From Cronobacter muytjensii ATCC 51329 (GTDB lineage: Bacteria; Pseudomonadota; Gammaproteobacteria; Enterobacterales; Enterobacteriaceae): a DNA stretch of 64,000 nt. Location of the stretch: positions 1,612,001 through 1,676,000 of the forward strand of contig NZ_CP012268.1 in NCBI RefSeq assembly GCF_001277195.1, in the 5' to 3' direction. Below, piece after piece: positions 1 to 7,920 of the stretch; positions within the stretch are counted from its first letter, which is position 1; each line of letters begins with the position of its first letter. Both the position numbers and the translations under genes were made by a program. Under the pieces are notes generated by a model. The model ran no database searches. It saw only the letters and a program-made list of their open reading frames with translations, and was not told the DNA's origin.

Positions 1-133
1 GGTATTTATACCAGCTGTAGATAACCGCCAGCGCAGTGGCGACGATCAGCGCCGCGGTCGCCCAGAAAATGTCATGCAATTTATAGACGACAAAAAAAAC
101 AATCAGCGGCAAAAAATCGAGTAACTGCTTCAT
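1..133 (-). CDS. yciB: Inner membrane septation protein YciB (partial, 3' end outside window)
   Basis: Only the first 44 codons are present; the gene runs off the left edge. The visible peptide begins MKQLLDFLPLIVFFVVYKLH and continues as a hydrophobic chain with a second segment (ATAALIVATALAVIYSW), typical of the YciB/IspZ family of multi-spanning inner-membrane proteins linked to cell envelope synthesis and septation. The start is the ATG at 133. It lies 53 bases downstream of yciC on the same strand, matching the yciC-yciB order of enterobacteria, so the two are probably co-transcribed. The identity is firm from the N-terminus; nothing can be said about the remainder. Confidence 0.9.
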   Translation of the reverse strand, partial: MKQLLDFLPLIVFFVVYKLHDIFWATAALIVATALAVIYSWYKY

Positions 134-186
134 ACATCGGTTCCATCAGAAGGCCCACGTGCGACCACCGCCCGTGGGCAAAAGGG

Positions 187-930
187 TCATTCCCGGATAA
201 GCATATATAACCGGAATAAATAAATGAGCAGCAGCGCCGTCAGCAGGTTGCTGAAAGTGCCGGCAACCACCGCGCCGATTTGCGGCGTCAGCGCGGCAAA
301 GGCAGGCGTAAACAGCAGCAGGGCGGTACGGGCCAGCAACCACAGCAGCACAGCAGGCGCCACCAGGCGCATATTGCGCCACGCAAGCCGCATACTGCTG
401 CGCATCGAACCGAAAATGCCCGCTTTATCCTGCGCCATCATCACTGGCGCCAGCGACAGTAAAATCGCAAGGATCACGCCCGGCACCACCACCAGCATAA
501 TACCCATCTGCACCAGAAAGGTGGTCAGGAAGATCAGGATGAATAAGCGAGGCAGCAGCGGTGCGGCGGCGCCAATCGCGCGCAGCGCGCTGACGCTCTG
601 TCCGGCGGAGACCGCCTGGATCAGCAGCAGAACGCCGCCCACCAACAGTGTATTGCCGAACATGCCGGAAAACGTCGAGGCAGCGGAGGCTTTCAGCAGC
701 ACCTGCTGCTGTTCCGGCGTCATATTTTGCACCAGCTCAAACAGGCTGGCACTGTTGCTCAGCGCATCACCCTCGCTCAGCATTGCCAGTTGATCCGCGT
801 CCGGCGTGAAGGCGCGACCGAGGATCATAGAAATAAAGGCGCAAAGCAGCGCAATCAGCAGGATGGTCACCAGCTGATTGCGGAAAAAATTACCCGTGTC
901 ACGGTAAACGGATTTTGCCGTGATAGACAT
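187..930 (-). CDS. yciC: YciC family (UPF0259) inner membrane protein
   Basis: A 247-residue hydrophobic protein of the YciC/UPF0259 family, whose molecular role is not established; it is thought to be an integral inner-membrane protein. The sequence shows a cytoplasmic N-terminus (about residues 1-18), a membrane segment around 20-38, a polar stretch up to about 75, and then several long hydrophobic segments between 85 and 240, compatible with about six membrane passes. The length matches the E. coli protein. It begins at an ATG (930) after a purine-rich stretch, and yciB follows on the same strand. The family match is strong; function is unknown. Confidence 0.93.
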   Translation of the reverse strand: MSITAKSVYRDTGNFFRNQLVTILLIALLCAFISMILGRAFTPDADQLAMLSEGDALSNSASLFELVQNMTPEQQQVLLKASAASTFSGMFGNTLLVGGVLLLIQAVSAGQSVSALRAIGAAAPLLPRLFILIFLTTFLVQMGIMLVVVPGVILAILLSLAPVMMAQDKAGIFGSMRSSMRLAWRNMRLVAPAVLLWLLARTALLLFTPAFAALTPQIGAVVAGTFSNLLTALLLIYLFRLYMLIRE

Positions 931-954
931 GCACTCTCCTTGGGTTGGCAGATG

Positions 955-1365
955 TTATTCCGCCGGCAATTGTACCCTGGATGATGGCGCAGTGGCAGCG
1001 CTGTAAAGGGGCGCTACAGGTAAGGAATTGTCAGGAAGCGGGGGCAGGCCATAGCGGGCGCGGGCGCGATTACACGCCTCGTTCACCACGCCGCCTTCGC
1101 CGGACATCGCAAATTCCCGACACGGCGACGGCCGGTTTTCATAAATTGTGCAGCGTACCGCCTCGCCGGGCGTGCCTTCCAGCGCCACGCAGCGGCTCTG
1201 TTTCTGGTTGGTGCCGCTCATGCAGCGCAAAAAGGGGGTGAGCGGCTCGGTAAGGGAAGCCGGGACAAGACCGCCGGCGTCATCCGCCTCGGCCCAGTAG
1301 AAAGAGACACGAAAATAAGCACAACAGGCTCCGCACGTCATGCACGGGTTGAGATCGCTCATCAT
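955..1365 (-). CDS. YkgJ-family cysteine-cluster (putative Zn/Fe-binding) protein
   Basis: A 136-residue protein rich in cysteine: an N-terminal CMTCGACC cluster, a central Cys-Val pair, then CTIYENRPSPCREF and a late ACNRARARYG segment. This spacing is characteristic of the YkgJ/Fe-S oxidoreductase-like family (PF03692), predicted to bind zinc or an iron-sulfur centre. No enzymatic activity is established for this subgroup. It is on the same strand as yciC, 24 bases upstream of it, and may belong to the same transcript. The alternative start one codon downstream (MSDLNP) is equally possible because two ATGs are adjacent. Confident as a gene and family; function unknown. Confidence 0.85.
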   Translation of the reverse strand: MMSDLNPCMTCGACCAYFRVSFYWAEADDAGGLVPASLTEPLTPFLRCMSGTNQKQSRCVALEGTPGEAVRCTIYENRPSPCREFAMSGEGGVVNEACNRARARYGLPPLPDNSLPVAPLYSAATAPSSRVQLPAE

Positions 1366-1566
1366 TCACCTGCAACTAAACAACGCATCGTTTCAATATT
1401 GTGAAGACGTTAAATTATCCACCCCCGTGACGACTTTCAAGAGGGAGGATGGGGAATATTTTTGACGTTCAGAACGGCGAAAATTGACCTGAAATCAAAT
1501 TCATCGAAGCCGTAAGATGAGCGGAAATTAATTCAGATCAATGAATGTTAAATTAGCTGGCCGAAT

Positions 1567-1609
1567 GTGATCTGTGTTGGATCACTTCTTAACCCGTAGT
1601 GAGTATATT
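1567..1609 (+). promoter_or_regulatory. Candidate ompW promoter with inverted repeat
   Basis: A TATATT hexamer at 1604-1609 sits about 35 bases before the ompW ATG. There is no good -35 element at the right spacing, suggesting activator dependence. A 6-bp inverted repeat GTGATC-N7-GATCAC (1567-1585) overlaps the -35 position and is a possible regulator site. ompW in relatives is controlled by oxygen- and stress-responsive regulators such as FNR and SoxS; which factor uses this repeat is not shown by the sequence. Confidence 0.4.
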
Positions 1610-1644
1610 CACCCCGCAAATAAAACCTCAGAAGGGAAACGGGA

Positions 1645-2277
1645 ATGAAAAAACTTATCGTGGCGATGGCGGTAGCGGGTTGTTTTTCGGGTATGGCTTC
1701 AGCGCATGAAGCGGGGGATTTCTTTATGCGCGCCGGTACGGCGACCGTGCGTCCGTCAGAGGGGTCTGACAACGTGCTGGGCATGGGCGGCTTTAAGGTA
1801 AATAACAACACTCAGCTCGGCCTGACGTTCACGTATATGGCGACCGACAATATCGGCGTGGAGCTGCTGGCGGCGACGCCATTTCGTCATAAAGTCGGCC
1901 TGGGCCCGACCGGCGATCTTGCGACCGTGCATCAATTGCCGCCAACCCTCATGGCGCAGTGGTATTTCGGCGATTCGCAAAGCAAGCTGCGCCCTTATAT
2001 CGGTGCAGGCATCAACTACACCACGTTCTTTGATGAAGATTTTAACGATACCGGTAAAAAAAGCGGTCTGAGCGATCTGAGCGTTGACGACTCCTGGGGA
2101 GCCGCCGGTCAGGTGGGGCTGGATTACATGGTGAACAAAGACTGGCTGATTAACATGTCTGTCTGGTACATGGACATCGACACCACCGTCAAATTCAAAG
2201 CGGGCGGTCAGCAACAGAATATCGATACCCGCCTCGACCCGTGGGTGTTCATGTTCTCGGCGGGCTATCGCTTCTGA
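1645..2277 (+). CDS. ompW: Outer membrane protein OmpW
   Basis: A 210-residue eight-stranded beta-barrel outer-membrane protein of the OmpW/AlkL family. The first 20 residues form a signal peptide (Lys-Lys, hydrophobic core, cleavage after MASA). The mature chain has alternating amphipathic strands, the family segment LGLTFTYMATDNIGVELLAA, and ends in the aromatic YRF terminus typical of BAM substrates. OmpW forms a narrow hydrophobic channel and is also a colicin S4 receptor in E. coli. AGAAGGGAAACGGGAATG supplies a ribosome-binding site. It is monocistronic: preceded by its own regulatory region and followed by a strong terminator. The neighbouring yciEFG genes of E. coli are absent here. 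Confidence 0.96.
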   Translation: MKKLIVAMAVAGCFSGMASAHEAGDFFMRAGTATVRPSEGSDNVLGMGGFKVNNNTQLGLTFTYMATDNIGVELLAATPFRHKVGLGPTGDLATVHQLPPTLMAQWYFGDSQSKLRPYIGAGINYTTFFDEDFNDTGKKSGLSDLSVDDSWGAAGQVGLDYMVNKDWLINMSVWYMDIDTTVKFKAGGQQQNIDTRLDPWVFMFSAGYRF

Positions 2278-2310
2278 TACCGCGCGCCTTCGAGATGCGC
2301 TTTCGCCAAT

Positions 2311-2345
2311 AAAAAAACCAACCTCAAGGGGTTGGTTTTTTTATT
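2311..2345. terminator. Bidirectional terminator after ompW
   Basis: A perfect 8-bp stem, AACCAACC (2316-2323) with GGTTGGTT (2330-2337), is flanked by an A-run on the left and a T-run on the right. It can therefore end ompW transcription on the plus strand and also stop leftward transcripts coming from the small ORF at 2417-2545. Confidence 0.9.
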
Positions 2346-2416
2346 CCCGCCGGCTGAATGGATAAACCGGCCTGGCGTGCGTCGCCGCTGTCAATATTAT
2401 CAGCCTCTGCGGCCTC

Positions 2417-2545
2417 TCAGTGGAATGCGCTGGCGGCAGCCTGACGCATAATGCGGTTAGCTTCATCCCATTTGCGGGCGTTTCGTTTGGTTAACGCTTC
2501 ACGTGCTGCACGGCGAGCTTTATTCATCATATGCTGGTTAATCAT
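2417..2545 (-). CDS. Small basic hypothetical protein (42 aa)
   Basis: A 42-residue, strongly basic peptide (MINQHMMNKARRAAREALTK at the start) that looks like one or two amphipathic helices rich in Ala, Arg and Lys. I do not recognise the family. The start at 2545 is chosen because a near-perfect Shine-Dalgarno (GGAGGTG, 5-6 bases upstream) precedes it. The same frame is open upstream to an ATG at 2782 (121 residues), but that ATG has no ribosome-binding site and the extension is low-complexity Arg/Pro. A terminator lies downstream at 2311-2345. It occupies the slot where yciEFG lie in E. coli. Probably a real small gene; its function is unknown, although the composition would suit nucleic-acid binding. 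Confidence 0.55.
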   Translation of the reverse strand: MINQHMMNKARRAAREALTKRNARKWDEANRIMRQAAASAFH

Positions 2546-2908
2546 CTTCACCTCCACCCTTTCCCGTAATCCAGCCAGACGGTTCCGGCTGCGATTGCGC
2601 GTTACGTTTTCACGCGGTTTATGGTCTGAAGTCAGTTGCCACGCTTTCCGCCGGTCATCCTGCCGGGGCGGCTTCTGTGCCGTAGTGGGTGGCTCCAACA
2701 ACGCTCTGGTCACCGAAACCTGCCGTCTCCTTCGCGGCGGGCGGGCAAACGTGCTGCGTTTGCTGCCGGGCTTCGTTGTCATGAGAATAAGTTTTGGTCA
2801 GGAATGCGACGCGTGCCTTAAGATTTTGCTCAAAAACCGATCGTGTCGCTGGACTCGCATGAAAATTTGTGAATGAAAAGCGGGATGTCCCTGATATTGG
2901 GGGAAATT
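2546..2908. other. Gene-poor stretch between small ORF and trp terminator
   Basis: No convincing gene is seen here. On the minus strand the frame of the 42-residue ORF stays open up to an ATG at 2782, giving an Arg/Pro-rich extension that could be coding but lacks a ribosome-binding site. It more likely holds the promoter and leader of the small ORF. No repeat or RNA gene was recognised. Confidence 0.4.
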
Positions 2909-2937
2909 AAAAAGCGCGATCGCTCGCGCTTTTTTTA
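2909..2937 (-). terminator. trp operon terminator
   Basis: A GC-rich hairpin (AAAGCGCGA pairing with TCGCGCTTT around a short loop) lies 11 bases beyond the trpA stop codon, with a run of T on the minus-strand transcript. The plus strand also ends in T, so it could act in both directions. Confidence 0.88.
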
Positions 2938-2947
2938 ACGCAAGGGG

Positions 2948-3757
2948 TTATGCGGGCAAACTACCGGCTTTCAGATCGCGAACAAATGTTTTCAGCGCGT
3001 CCAGCATGGCGGCACGATCGTTGAGGTTATTCTCAATGATCTTCACGATCGCCGAGCCGGAGATAGCGCCTGCGGCTCCGGCCTCGATAGCGGCTTTCAC
3101 CTGCGCAGGCTCGGAGATCCCGAAGCCCTGTAATGGCGGCGCGGCGTGGTACTCGGTGAGTTTCGCAATCAGATGATTCAGCGGCAGCGCGGCGCGATTT
3201 TCGGCGCCTGTCACGCCCGCGCGCGACAGCAAATAGGTGTAGCCACGTCCATAAGAGGCAATCTGGCGCAGCAGATCGTCATCCGCGTTTGGCGGGCAGA
3301 TAAAAATTGGCGCGACGTTGTGGCGCATCGCGGCCTGGCGAAACGGCGCCGATTCTTCTACCGGCACGTCGGCCACCAGCACGGAATCGACACCCACCGC
3401 CGCACAGCGGGCGTAGAACTCATCAATGCCGCGACTGAATACCAGATTAGCGTACATCAGAAGCCCTATGGGCAGATCCGGGTATTTCTGGCGCACCGCC
3501 GCCAGCATCTCGAAACACTGATCGGGCGTGGTGCCTGAGGCGAACGCGCGCAGCGTCGCGCTCTGTATGGTGGGGCCGTCTGCCAGCGGATCGGAGAACG
3601 GAATACCGAGCTCCAGCGCGTCGGCGCCGCCTTCCACCAGCGCGTCGATAATCTGCAGCGACTGCTCCGGCGACGGGTCGCCCAGGGTCACAAAGGGAAC
3701 AAACGCGCCTTCCTTACGGGCTGTCAGGCGGTCAAACAGCTGCTGATAACGCTCCAT
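2948..3757 (-). CDS. trpA: Tryptophan synthase alpha chain
   Basis: The 269-residue alpha subunit cleaves indole-3-glycerol phosphate to indole and glyceraldehyde 3-phosphate, passing indole through a tunnel to TrpB. The catalytic Glu49 (in ALELGIPFSDP) and Asp60 (DPLADGPT) are both present, and the phosphate-binding Gly-rich segments near the C-terminus (GFGISEP and GAISGSAIVK) are intact. Length and sequence match enterobacterial TrpA along the whole chain. Its ATG overlaps the trpB stop codon by one base (TAATG), indicating translational coupling that supports equal subunit synthesis. It is the last gene of the trp operon, directly before the terminator. Confidence 0.98.
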   Translation of the reverse strand: MERYQQLFDRLTARKEGAFVPFVTLGDPSPEQSLQIIDALVEGGADALELGIPFSDPLADGPTIQSATLRAFASGTTPDQCFEMLAAVRQKYPDLPIGLLMYANLVFSRGIDEFYARCAAVGVDSVLVADVPVEESAPFRQAAMRHNVAPIFICPPNADDDLLRQIASYGRGYTYLLSRAGVTGAENRAALPLNHLIAKLTEYHAAPPLQGFGISEPAQVKAAIEAGAAGAISGSAIVKIIENNLNDRAAMLDALKTFVRDLKAGSLPA

Positions 3758-4950
3758 TACATTTCCCCTCGTGCTTTGAAAATATCGTGAACGGTGAAGA
3801 TATCTTTATCGCCGCGCCCGGAGAGGTTGACGACCAGCAACTGCTCTTTTTCCGGGTCAGCGCGCATCATTTTCAGCGCGTGGGCGAGGGCGTGCGACGA
3901 CTCCAGCGCCGGGATAATTCCTTCCTGACGGCACAGCGTCTTGAACGCTTCCAGCGCCTCATCATCGGTAATCGACACATATTCCGCGCGTCCGGTGCTG
4001 TTGAGGTACGCATGCTGCGGGCCGACGGACGGGAAATCGAGACCGGCGGAGATCGAGTAAGACTCTTCAATCTGGCCATCGTCGGTCTGCATCATCGGCG
4101 CCTTCATGCCGAAATAGATCCCCACGCGCCCGTGCTTGAGCGGCGCGCCGTGCTCGCCGGTTTCGATACCGTGACCGGCAGGCTCGACGCCAATCAGGCC
4201 CACGTTAGTGTCGTTAATAAAGTCAGCGAACATGCCGATGGCGTTGGAGCCGCCGCCGACGCAGGCGATCACGGCATCCGGCAGGCGGCCTTCTTTTTCC
4301 ATGATCTGCGCGCGCGTCTCTTCGCCGATCATGCGCTGGAATTCGCGCACGATGGTCGGGAACGGATGCGGGCCTGCGGCGGTGCCGAGCATATAATGCG
4401 CGCGGTCATAGCTGCCAGACCAGTCGCGCAGCGCCTCGTTGCACGCGTCTTTCAGCGTCGCGGAGCCGCTGTAGACCGGGATCACTTCGGCGCCCATCAG
4501 CTTCATGCGAAACACGTTCGGCGACTGGCGCTCCACATCTTTCGCGCCCATATAAATGCGGCACTTCAGGCCGAGCAGGGCGCTTGCCAGCGCTGACGCC
4601 ACGCCATGCTGACCCGCGCCGGTTTCGGCGATAATTTCGGTTTTACCCATGCGTTTGGCCAGTAACGCCTGGCCAAGTACCTGGTTGGTTTTATGCGCGC
4701 CGCCGTGCAGCAGGTCTTCACGCTTGAGATACAGCGTGGTGCGGGTGCCTTCGGTAAGGTTCTGACATTTGGTCAGCGCTGTCGGGCGACCGGCGTAGTT
4801 TTTCAGCAAGTCGGTAAACTGCGCCTGGAATTCCGCATCGCTCTGGGCGCTGACAAACGCCTCTTCCAGCTGGCGCAGCGCAGGCATCAGGATCTGCGGC
4901 ACATACATGCCGCCGAATTCGCCAAAATAGGGGTTTAACAGTGTGCTCAT
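3757..4950 (-). CDS. trpB: Tryptophan synthase beta chain
   Basis: The PLP-dependent beta subunit condenses indole with serine to give tryptophan. Counting from the chosen start (MSTLLNPYFGEFGGMYVPQI), Lys87 in the HKTNQ motif is the Schiff-base lysine, and the phosphate-binding loop GGGSNA follows near residue 232. The protein is 397 residues, the standard enterobacterial length; an ATG two codons earlier (4956) is possible but does not fit homologue starts. It lies 12 bases after trpC and overlaps trpA by one base. Regulation is by the trp promoter/operator and attenuator at 9.5-9.7 kb. Confidence 0.98.
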   Translation of the reverse strand: MSTLLNPYFGEFGGMYVPQILMPALRQLEEAFVSAQSDAEFQAQFTDLLKNYAGRPTALTKCQNLTEGTRTTLYLKREDLLHGGAHKTNQVLGQALLAKRMGKTEIIAETGAGQHGVASALASALLGLKCRIYMGAKDVERQSPNVFRMKLMGAEVIPVYSGSATLKDACNEALRDWSGSYDRAHYMLGTAAGPHPFPTIVREFQRMIGEETRAQIMEKEGRLPDAVIACVGGGSNAIGMFADFINDTNVGLIGVEPAGHGIETGEHGAPLKHGRVGIYFGMKAPMMQTDDGQIEESYSISAGLDFPSVGPQHAYLNSTGRAEYVSITDDEALEAFKTLCRQEGIIPALESSHALAHALKMMRADPEKEQLLVVNLSGRGDKDIFTVHDIFKARGEM

Positions 4951-4962
4951 CGTCATCTTCCT

Positions 4963-6321
4963 TTAGTAAGCCCGCAGGGTTCTGAATACCGCCGCCAGCT
5001 TGTCGCTGTCTTTGATGCCCGGCGCGCTCTCCACCCCGGAGTTGAAATCGAGTCCCGCGCAGCCGAGCTGTGCGGCCTGCACGCAATTATCCGCGCCAAG
5101 TCCGCCCGCCAGCATTACATTATCAAGCGGTTGCCCTTCGAGCAGCGACCAGTCGAAACGCGCACCGCTGCCGCCCTGACCGTTGTCCAGCACGTAACGG
5201 TCGACGTATTGCAGATTGCGGGCCGGGAGCGCGTGGCTGACGCTTTGCGCTTTCCAGATAGCCGTTGTTTCCGGCAGGCTGGCGCGCAGGGCGCTGATAT
5301 AGGTTTGATCTTCATCGCCGTGAAGCTGTACGGCGCTAAGCGCGAGCTGCTGCGCTTTTGTTACCACGTCATCCAGCGGCGCGTCGCGGAATACGCCGAC
5401 ATAGCGCAGCGGGGCTGCGTCAATCACCGCGCGAGCCTGGTCATCGGTAATGGCGCGTGGCGAGGAGGCCACAAAAATCAGCCCGCCGAACACCGCGCCC
5501 GCCTCCCAGGCGCTCTGCGCGTCCTGTGCACGGGTCAGCCCGCAAACTTTGTTTTCGCCCAGCAGCACCTGGCGCACCGCGGTTTCCAAATCGTCATGCT
5601 CCATCAGCGCCGAGCCTATCAGGAAACCATTGGCGAAACGGCTCAGCTCGCGGACCTGGCCGTAAGTATGAATACCGGACTCGCTGATCACCGTCACGCC
5701 ATGACCCAAACGCGGCGCCAGTTCGCGGGTGCGGTTTAAGTCGATAGAGAGGTCGCGCAGGTCGCGGTTGTTAATGCCGACCACTTTCGCCTCAAGGCGA
5801 ATGGCGCGCTCCAGCTCCTCTTCATTACTCACTTCAGTCAGAACGCCCATGCTCAGGCTGTGTGCCACAGCCGCAAGCTGGCGATACTGGTCGTCGTCCA
5901 GCACCGAGAGCATCAGCAGGCAGGCGTCCGCCTGATAAAAGCGCGCCAGATAAATCTGGTACGGGTCGATAATAAAATCTTTGCACAACACCGGCTGCGG
6001 GGCGATCGCGCTGACCAGGGGCAGGAAGTCAAAGCTGCCCTGAAAATATTTCTCGTCGGTCAGGACGGAAATCGCTGAGGCGTGATGCTTGTAGACGGCC
6101 GCGATGCGCGCCGGGTCGAAGTCTTCACGGATCACGCCTTTTGACGGAGAGGCTTTTTTACACTCCAGGATAAAAGCGGTGCGGGCGCCCTGCAGCGCGT
6201 CATAAAAACGGCGCGTGCTCGGTACGACATCATTCTGAAAGCTCGCCAGCGGCTGTTGTGCCTTGCGGGCTTCCACCCAGAGCGCTTTATCAGCGACGAT
6301 TTTCGCTAAAACGGTTTCCAT
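4963..6321 (-). CDS. trpC: Bifunctional indole-3-glycerol-phosphate synthase / phosphoribosylanthranilate isomerase
   Basis: A 452-residue fusion typical of enterobacteria. Residues about 1-255 are the IGPS domain (TrpC), with the FILECKKASPSKG substrate-binding segment and the late GFLIGSALM phosphate site. Residues about 256-452 are the PRAI domain (TrpF), with KVCGLTR at its start and QLHGDE in the middle. The two domains catalyse successive steps: isomerisation of PRA to CdRP, then ring closure to indole-3-glycerol phosphate. It sits between trpGD (3-base gap) and trpB in the operon. Length and domain order are normal, and there is no sign of damage. Confidence 0.97.
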   Translation of the reverse strand: METVLAKIVADKALWVEARKAQQPLASFQNDVVPSTRRFYDALQGARTAFILECKKASPSKGVIREDFDPARIAAVYKHHASAISVLTDEKYFQGSFDFLPLVSAIAPQPVLCKDFIIDPYQIYLARFYQADACLLMLSVLDDDQYRQLAAVAHSLSMGVLTEVSNEEELERAIRLEAKVVGINNRDLRDLSIDLNRTRELAPRLGHGVTVISESGIHTYGQVRELSRFANGFLIGSALMEHDDLETAVRQVLLGENKVCGLTRAQDAQSAWEAGAVFGGLIFVASSPRAITDDQARAVIDAAPLRYVGVFRDAPLDDVVTKAQQLALSAVQLHGDEDQTYISALRASLPETTAIWKAQSVSHALPARNLQYVDRYVLDNGQGGSGARFDWSLLEGQPLDNVMLAGGLGADNCVQAAQLGCAGLDFNSGVESAPGIKDSDKLAAVFRTLRAY

Positions 6322-6324
6322 CTC

Positions 6325-7920
6325 TTATCCTCTTGCTGCCAGTGCGGTAACGCGGTCGTAAGGGGCGCCGCTGCGCAGTACCTCAAGCACTTTACGTGCG
6401 TTGGCCTGTAAATCCTCTTCGCCGTGCAGACGCATCAGCATGGCGACGTTGGCGGCCACGGCGGCTTCGTGCGCGCGCTCGCCTTTACCTTGTAACAGGC
6501 GGCTGAGAATGTCACGGTTTACTTCCGGCGTGCCGCCCGCAAGCTCTGCCTGCTCATAAGGCTCAAGGCCAAAATCGGCAGCGGTAAGCTGATAGCTGTG
6601 GATCTCGCCATCGCGCAGCTCCGCGACCTGCGTCGGCGCGTGCAGCGACACTTCATCCATCCCGCCGCTGTGCACCACCGCCGCGCGCTGATAGCCCAGC
6701 ACACGCAGGGTTTCGGCGATGGGCAGCACCAGCTCCGGGCTGTAGACGCCAATCAGCGCCAGCGGCGGATGCGCCGGGTTAATCAGCGGCCCGAGCACGT
6801 TAAACAGCGTGCGGGTTTTGAGCTGCTGGCGCACTGGCATAGCGTGACGAAAGCCGGTGTGGTATTTCGGCGCGAACAGAAAGCAGACGCCCAGCTCATC
6901 CAGCGCCTGGCGCGAGGCCTCGGCTTTCATCTCCAGATTAATGCCGAACGCGGCCAGCAGATCCGACGAGCCGGAACGGCTGGAGACGCTGCGGTTGCCG
7001 TGTTTTGCTACTTTCAGGCCCACCGCGGCCGCCACAAACGCGCTGGCGGTAGAGATATTAATGCTGTTACTGCCGTCGCCGCCGGTGCCGACGATATCGG
7101 CAAACGCGTAATCCGGGCGCGGGAACGGCGCGGCGTTTTCCAGCAGCGCGCTGGCGGCGCCGGCGATTTCCACCGGATGCTCGCCGCGCACTTTCATGCT
7201 TACCAGCGCGGCGGCCAGCTGTTCGGGTTTCAGCTCGCCGCGGACCACGGCGCTGAACAGCTGATGGCTCTCTTCACGGCTCAACACCTCGGCCTGATAG
7301 AGTTTTTCCAGAATCGGCTGAACGCTGTTTTGCTGCTCGGCGCGGGTCAGCGCCCAGGCGAGCGTCTGCTCCAGCAGGCGGGCGCCCTGGGTGGTGAGAA
7401 TCGACTCCGGGTGAAACTGAAAGCCGCAGACGCGGTCGGCATCGTGACGCACCGCCATCACCATGCCGTTGAACTGCGCATTGACCGTCAGCCCTGCGGG
7501 AATATCGCTGCCCACTAGCGAGTGATAGCGCGCCACCGGGAGCGGATTCATCAGCCCGCTGAACATCGCCTGGCCGTCGTGTTCAATGCTCGACGCCTTG
7601 CCGTGCAGGATTTCTCCCGCCTGGCCGACATAACCGCCGTAGGCTTCGACGATAGCCTGATGGCCGAGGCAGATGCCGATAATCGGCAGTTTGCCGCGCA
7701 GGCGGGTTAACAGCTCCGGCATGCAACCCGCCTCTGACGGCGCGCCAGGGCCGGGGGAGAGCATCAGCACCGGGTTGTGCATGGTGGCGAGACGCTCAAT
7801 CAGCGTCTGCGCCGGAATATGGTTGCGGTAGATAACCACGTTATGGCCGTTTGCGCGCAGCTGGTCCGCCAGGTTGTAAGTAAAAGAGTCGATATTATCG
7901 AGCAGCAGAATGTCGGCCAT
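6325..7920 (-). CDS. trpD: Bifunctional anthranilate synthase glutaminase / anthranilate phosphoribosyltransferase
   Basis: A 531-residue TrpG-TrpD fusion. The N-terminal ~190 residues form a class I glutamine amidotransferase: LLDNIDSFTYNL at the start, nucleophile Cys in GICLGHQA and the His/Glu pair in FQFHPES. It feeds ammonia to TrpE. The remainder is the phosphoribosyltransferase, with the PRPP-binding GTGGDGSNSINIST and KHGNRSVSSRSGSSD motifs, converting anthranilate to PRA. The start codon overlaps the trpE stop by one base (TGATG), the coupling long known for E. coli trpE-trpD. Intact and of normal length. Confidence 0.97.
   Translation of the reverse strand: MADILLLDNIDSFTYNLADQLRANGHNVVIYRNHIPAQTLIERLATMHNPVLMLSPGPGAPSEAGCMPELLTRLRGKLPIIGICLGHQAIVEAYGGYVGQAGEILHGKASSIEHDGQAMFSGLMNPLPVARYHSLVGSDIPAGLTVNAQFNGMVMAVRHDADRVCGFQFHPESILTTQGARLLEQTLAWALTRAEQQNSVQPILEKLYQAEVLSREESHQLFSAVVRGELKPEQLAAALVSMKVRGEHPVEIAGAASALLENAAPFPRPDYAFADIVGTGGDGSNSINISTASAFVAAAVGLKVAKHGNRSVSSRSGSSDLLAAFGINLEMKAEASRQALDELGVCFLFAPKYHTGFRHAMPVRQQLKTRTLFNVLGPLINPAHPPLALIGVYSPELVLPIAETLRVLGYQRAAVVHSGGMDEVSLHAPTQVAELRDGEIHSYQLTAADFGLEPYEQAELAGGTPEVNRDILSRLLQGKGERAHEAAVAANVAMLMRLHGEEDLQANARKVLEVLRSGAPYDRVTALAARG

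Noticed and set aside
224..793. Long antisense ORFs over yciC and most other genes (trp, topA, sap, ycj)
   Set aside because: They are open only because of GC-rich codon bias; they lack ribosome-binding sites and domain similarity and lie opposite genes with clear family motifs.
1567..1585. CRP site upstream of ompW
   Set aside because: The GTGA/TCAC halves are separated by 11 bases rather than 6, so it does not fit the CRP consensus; kept only as an inverted repeat.
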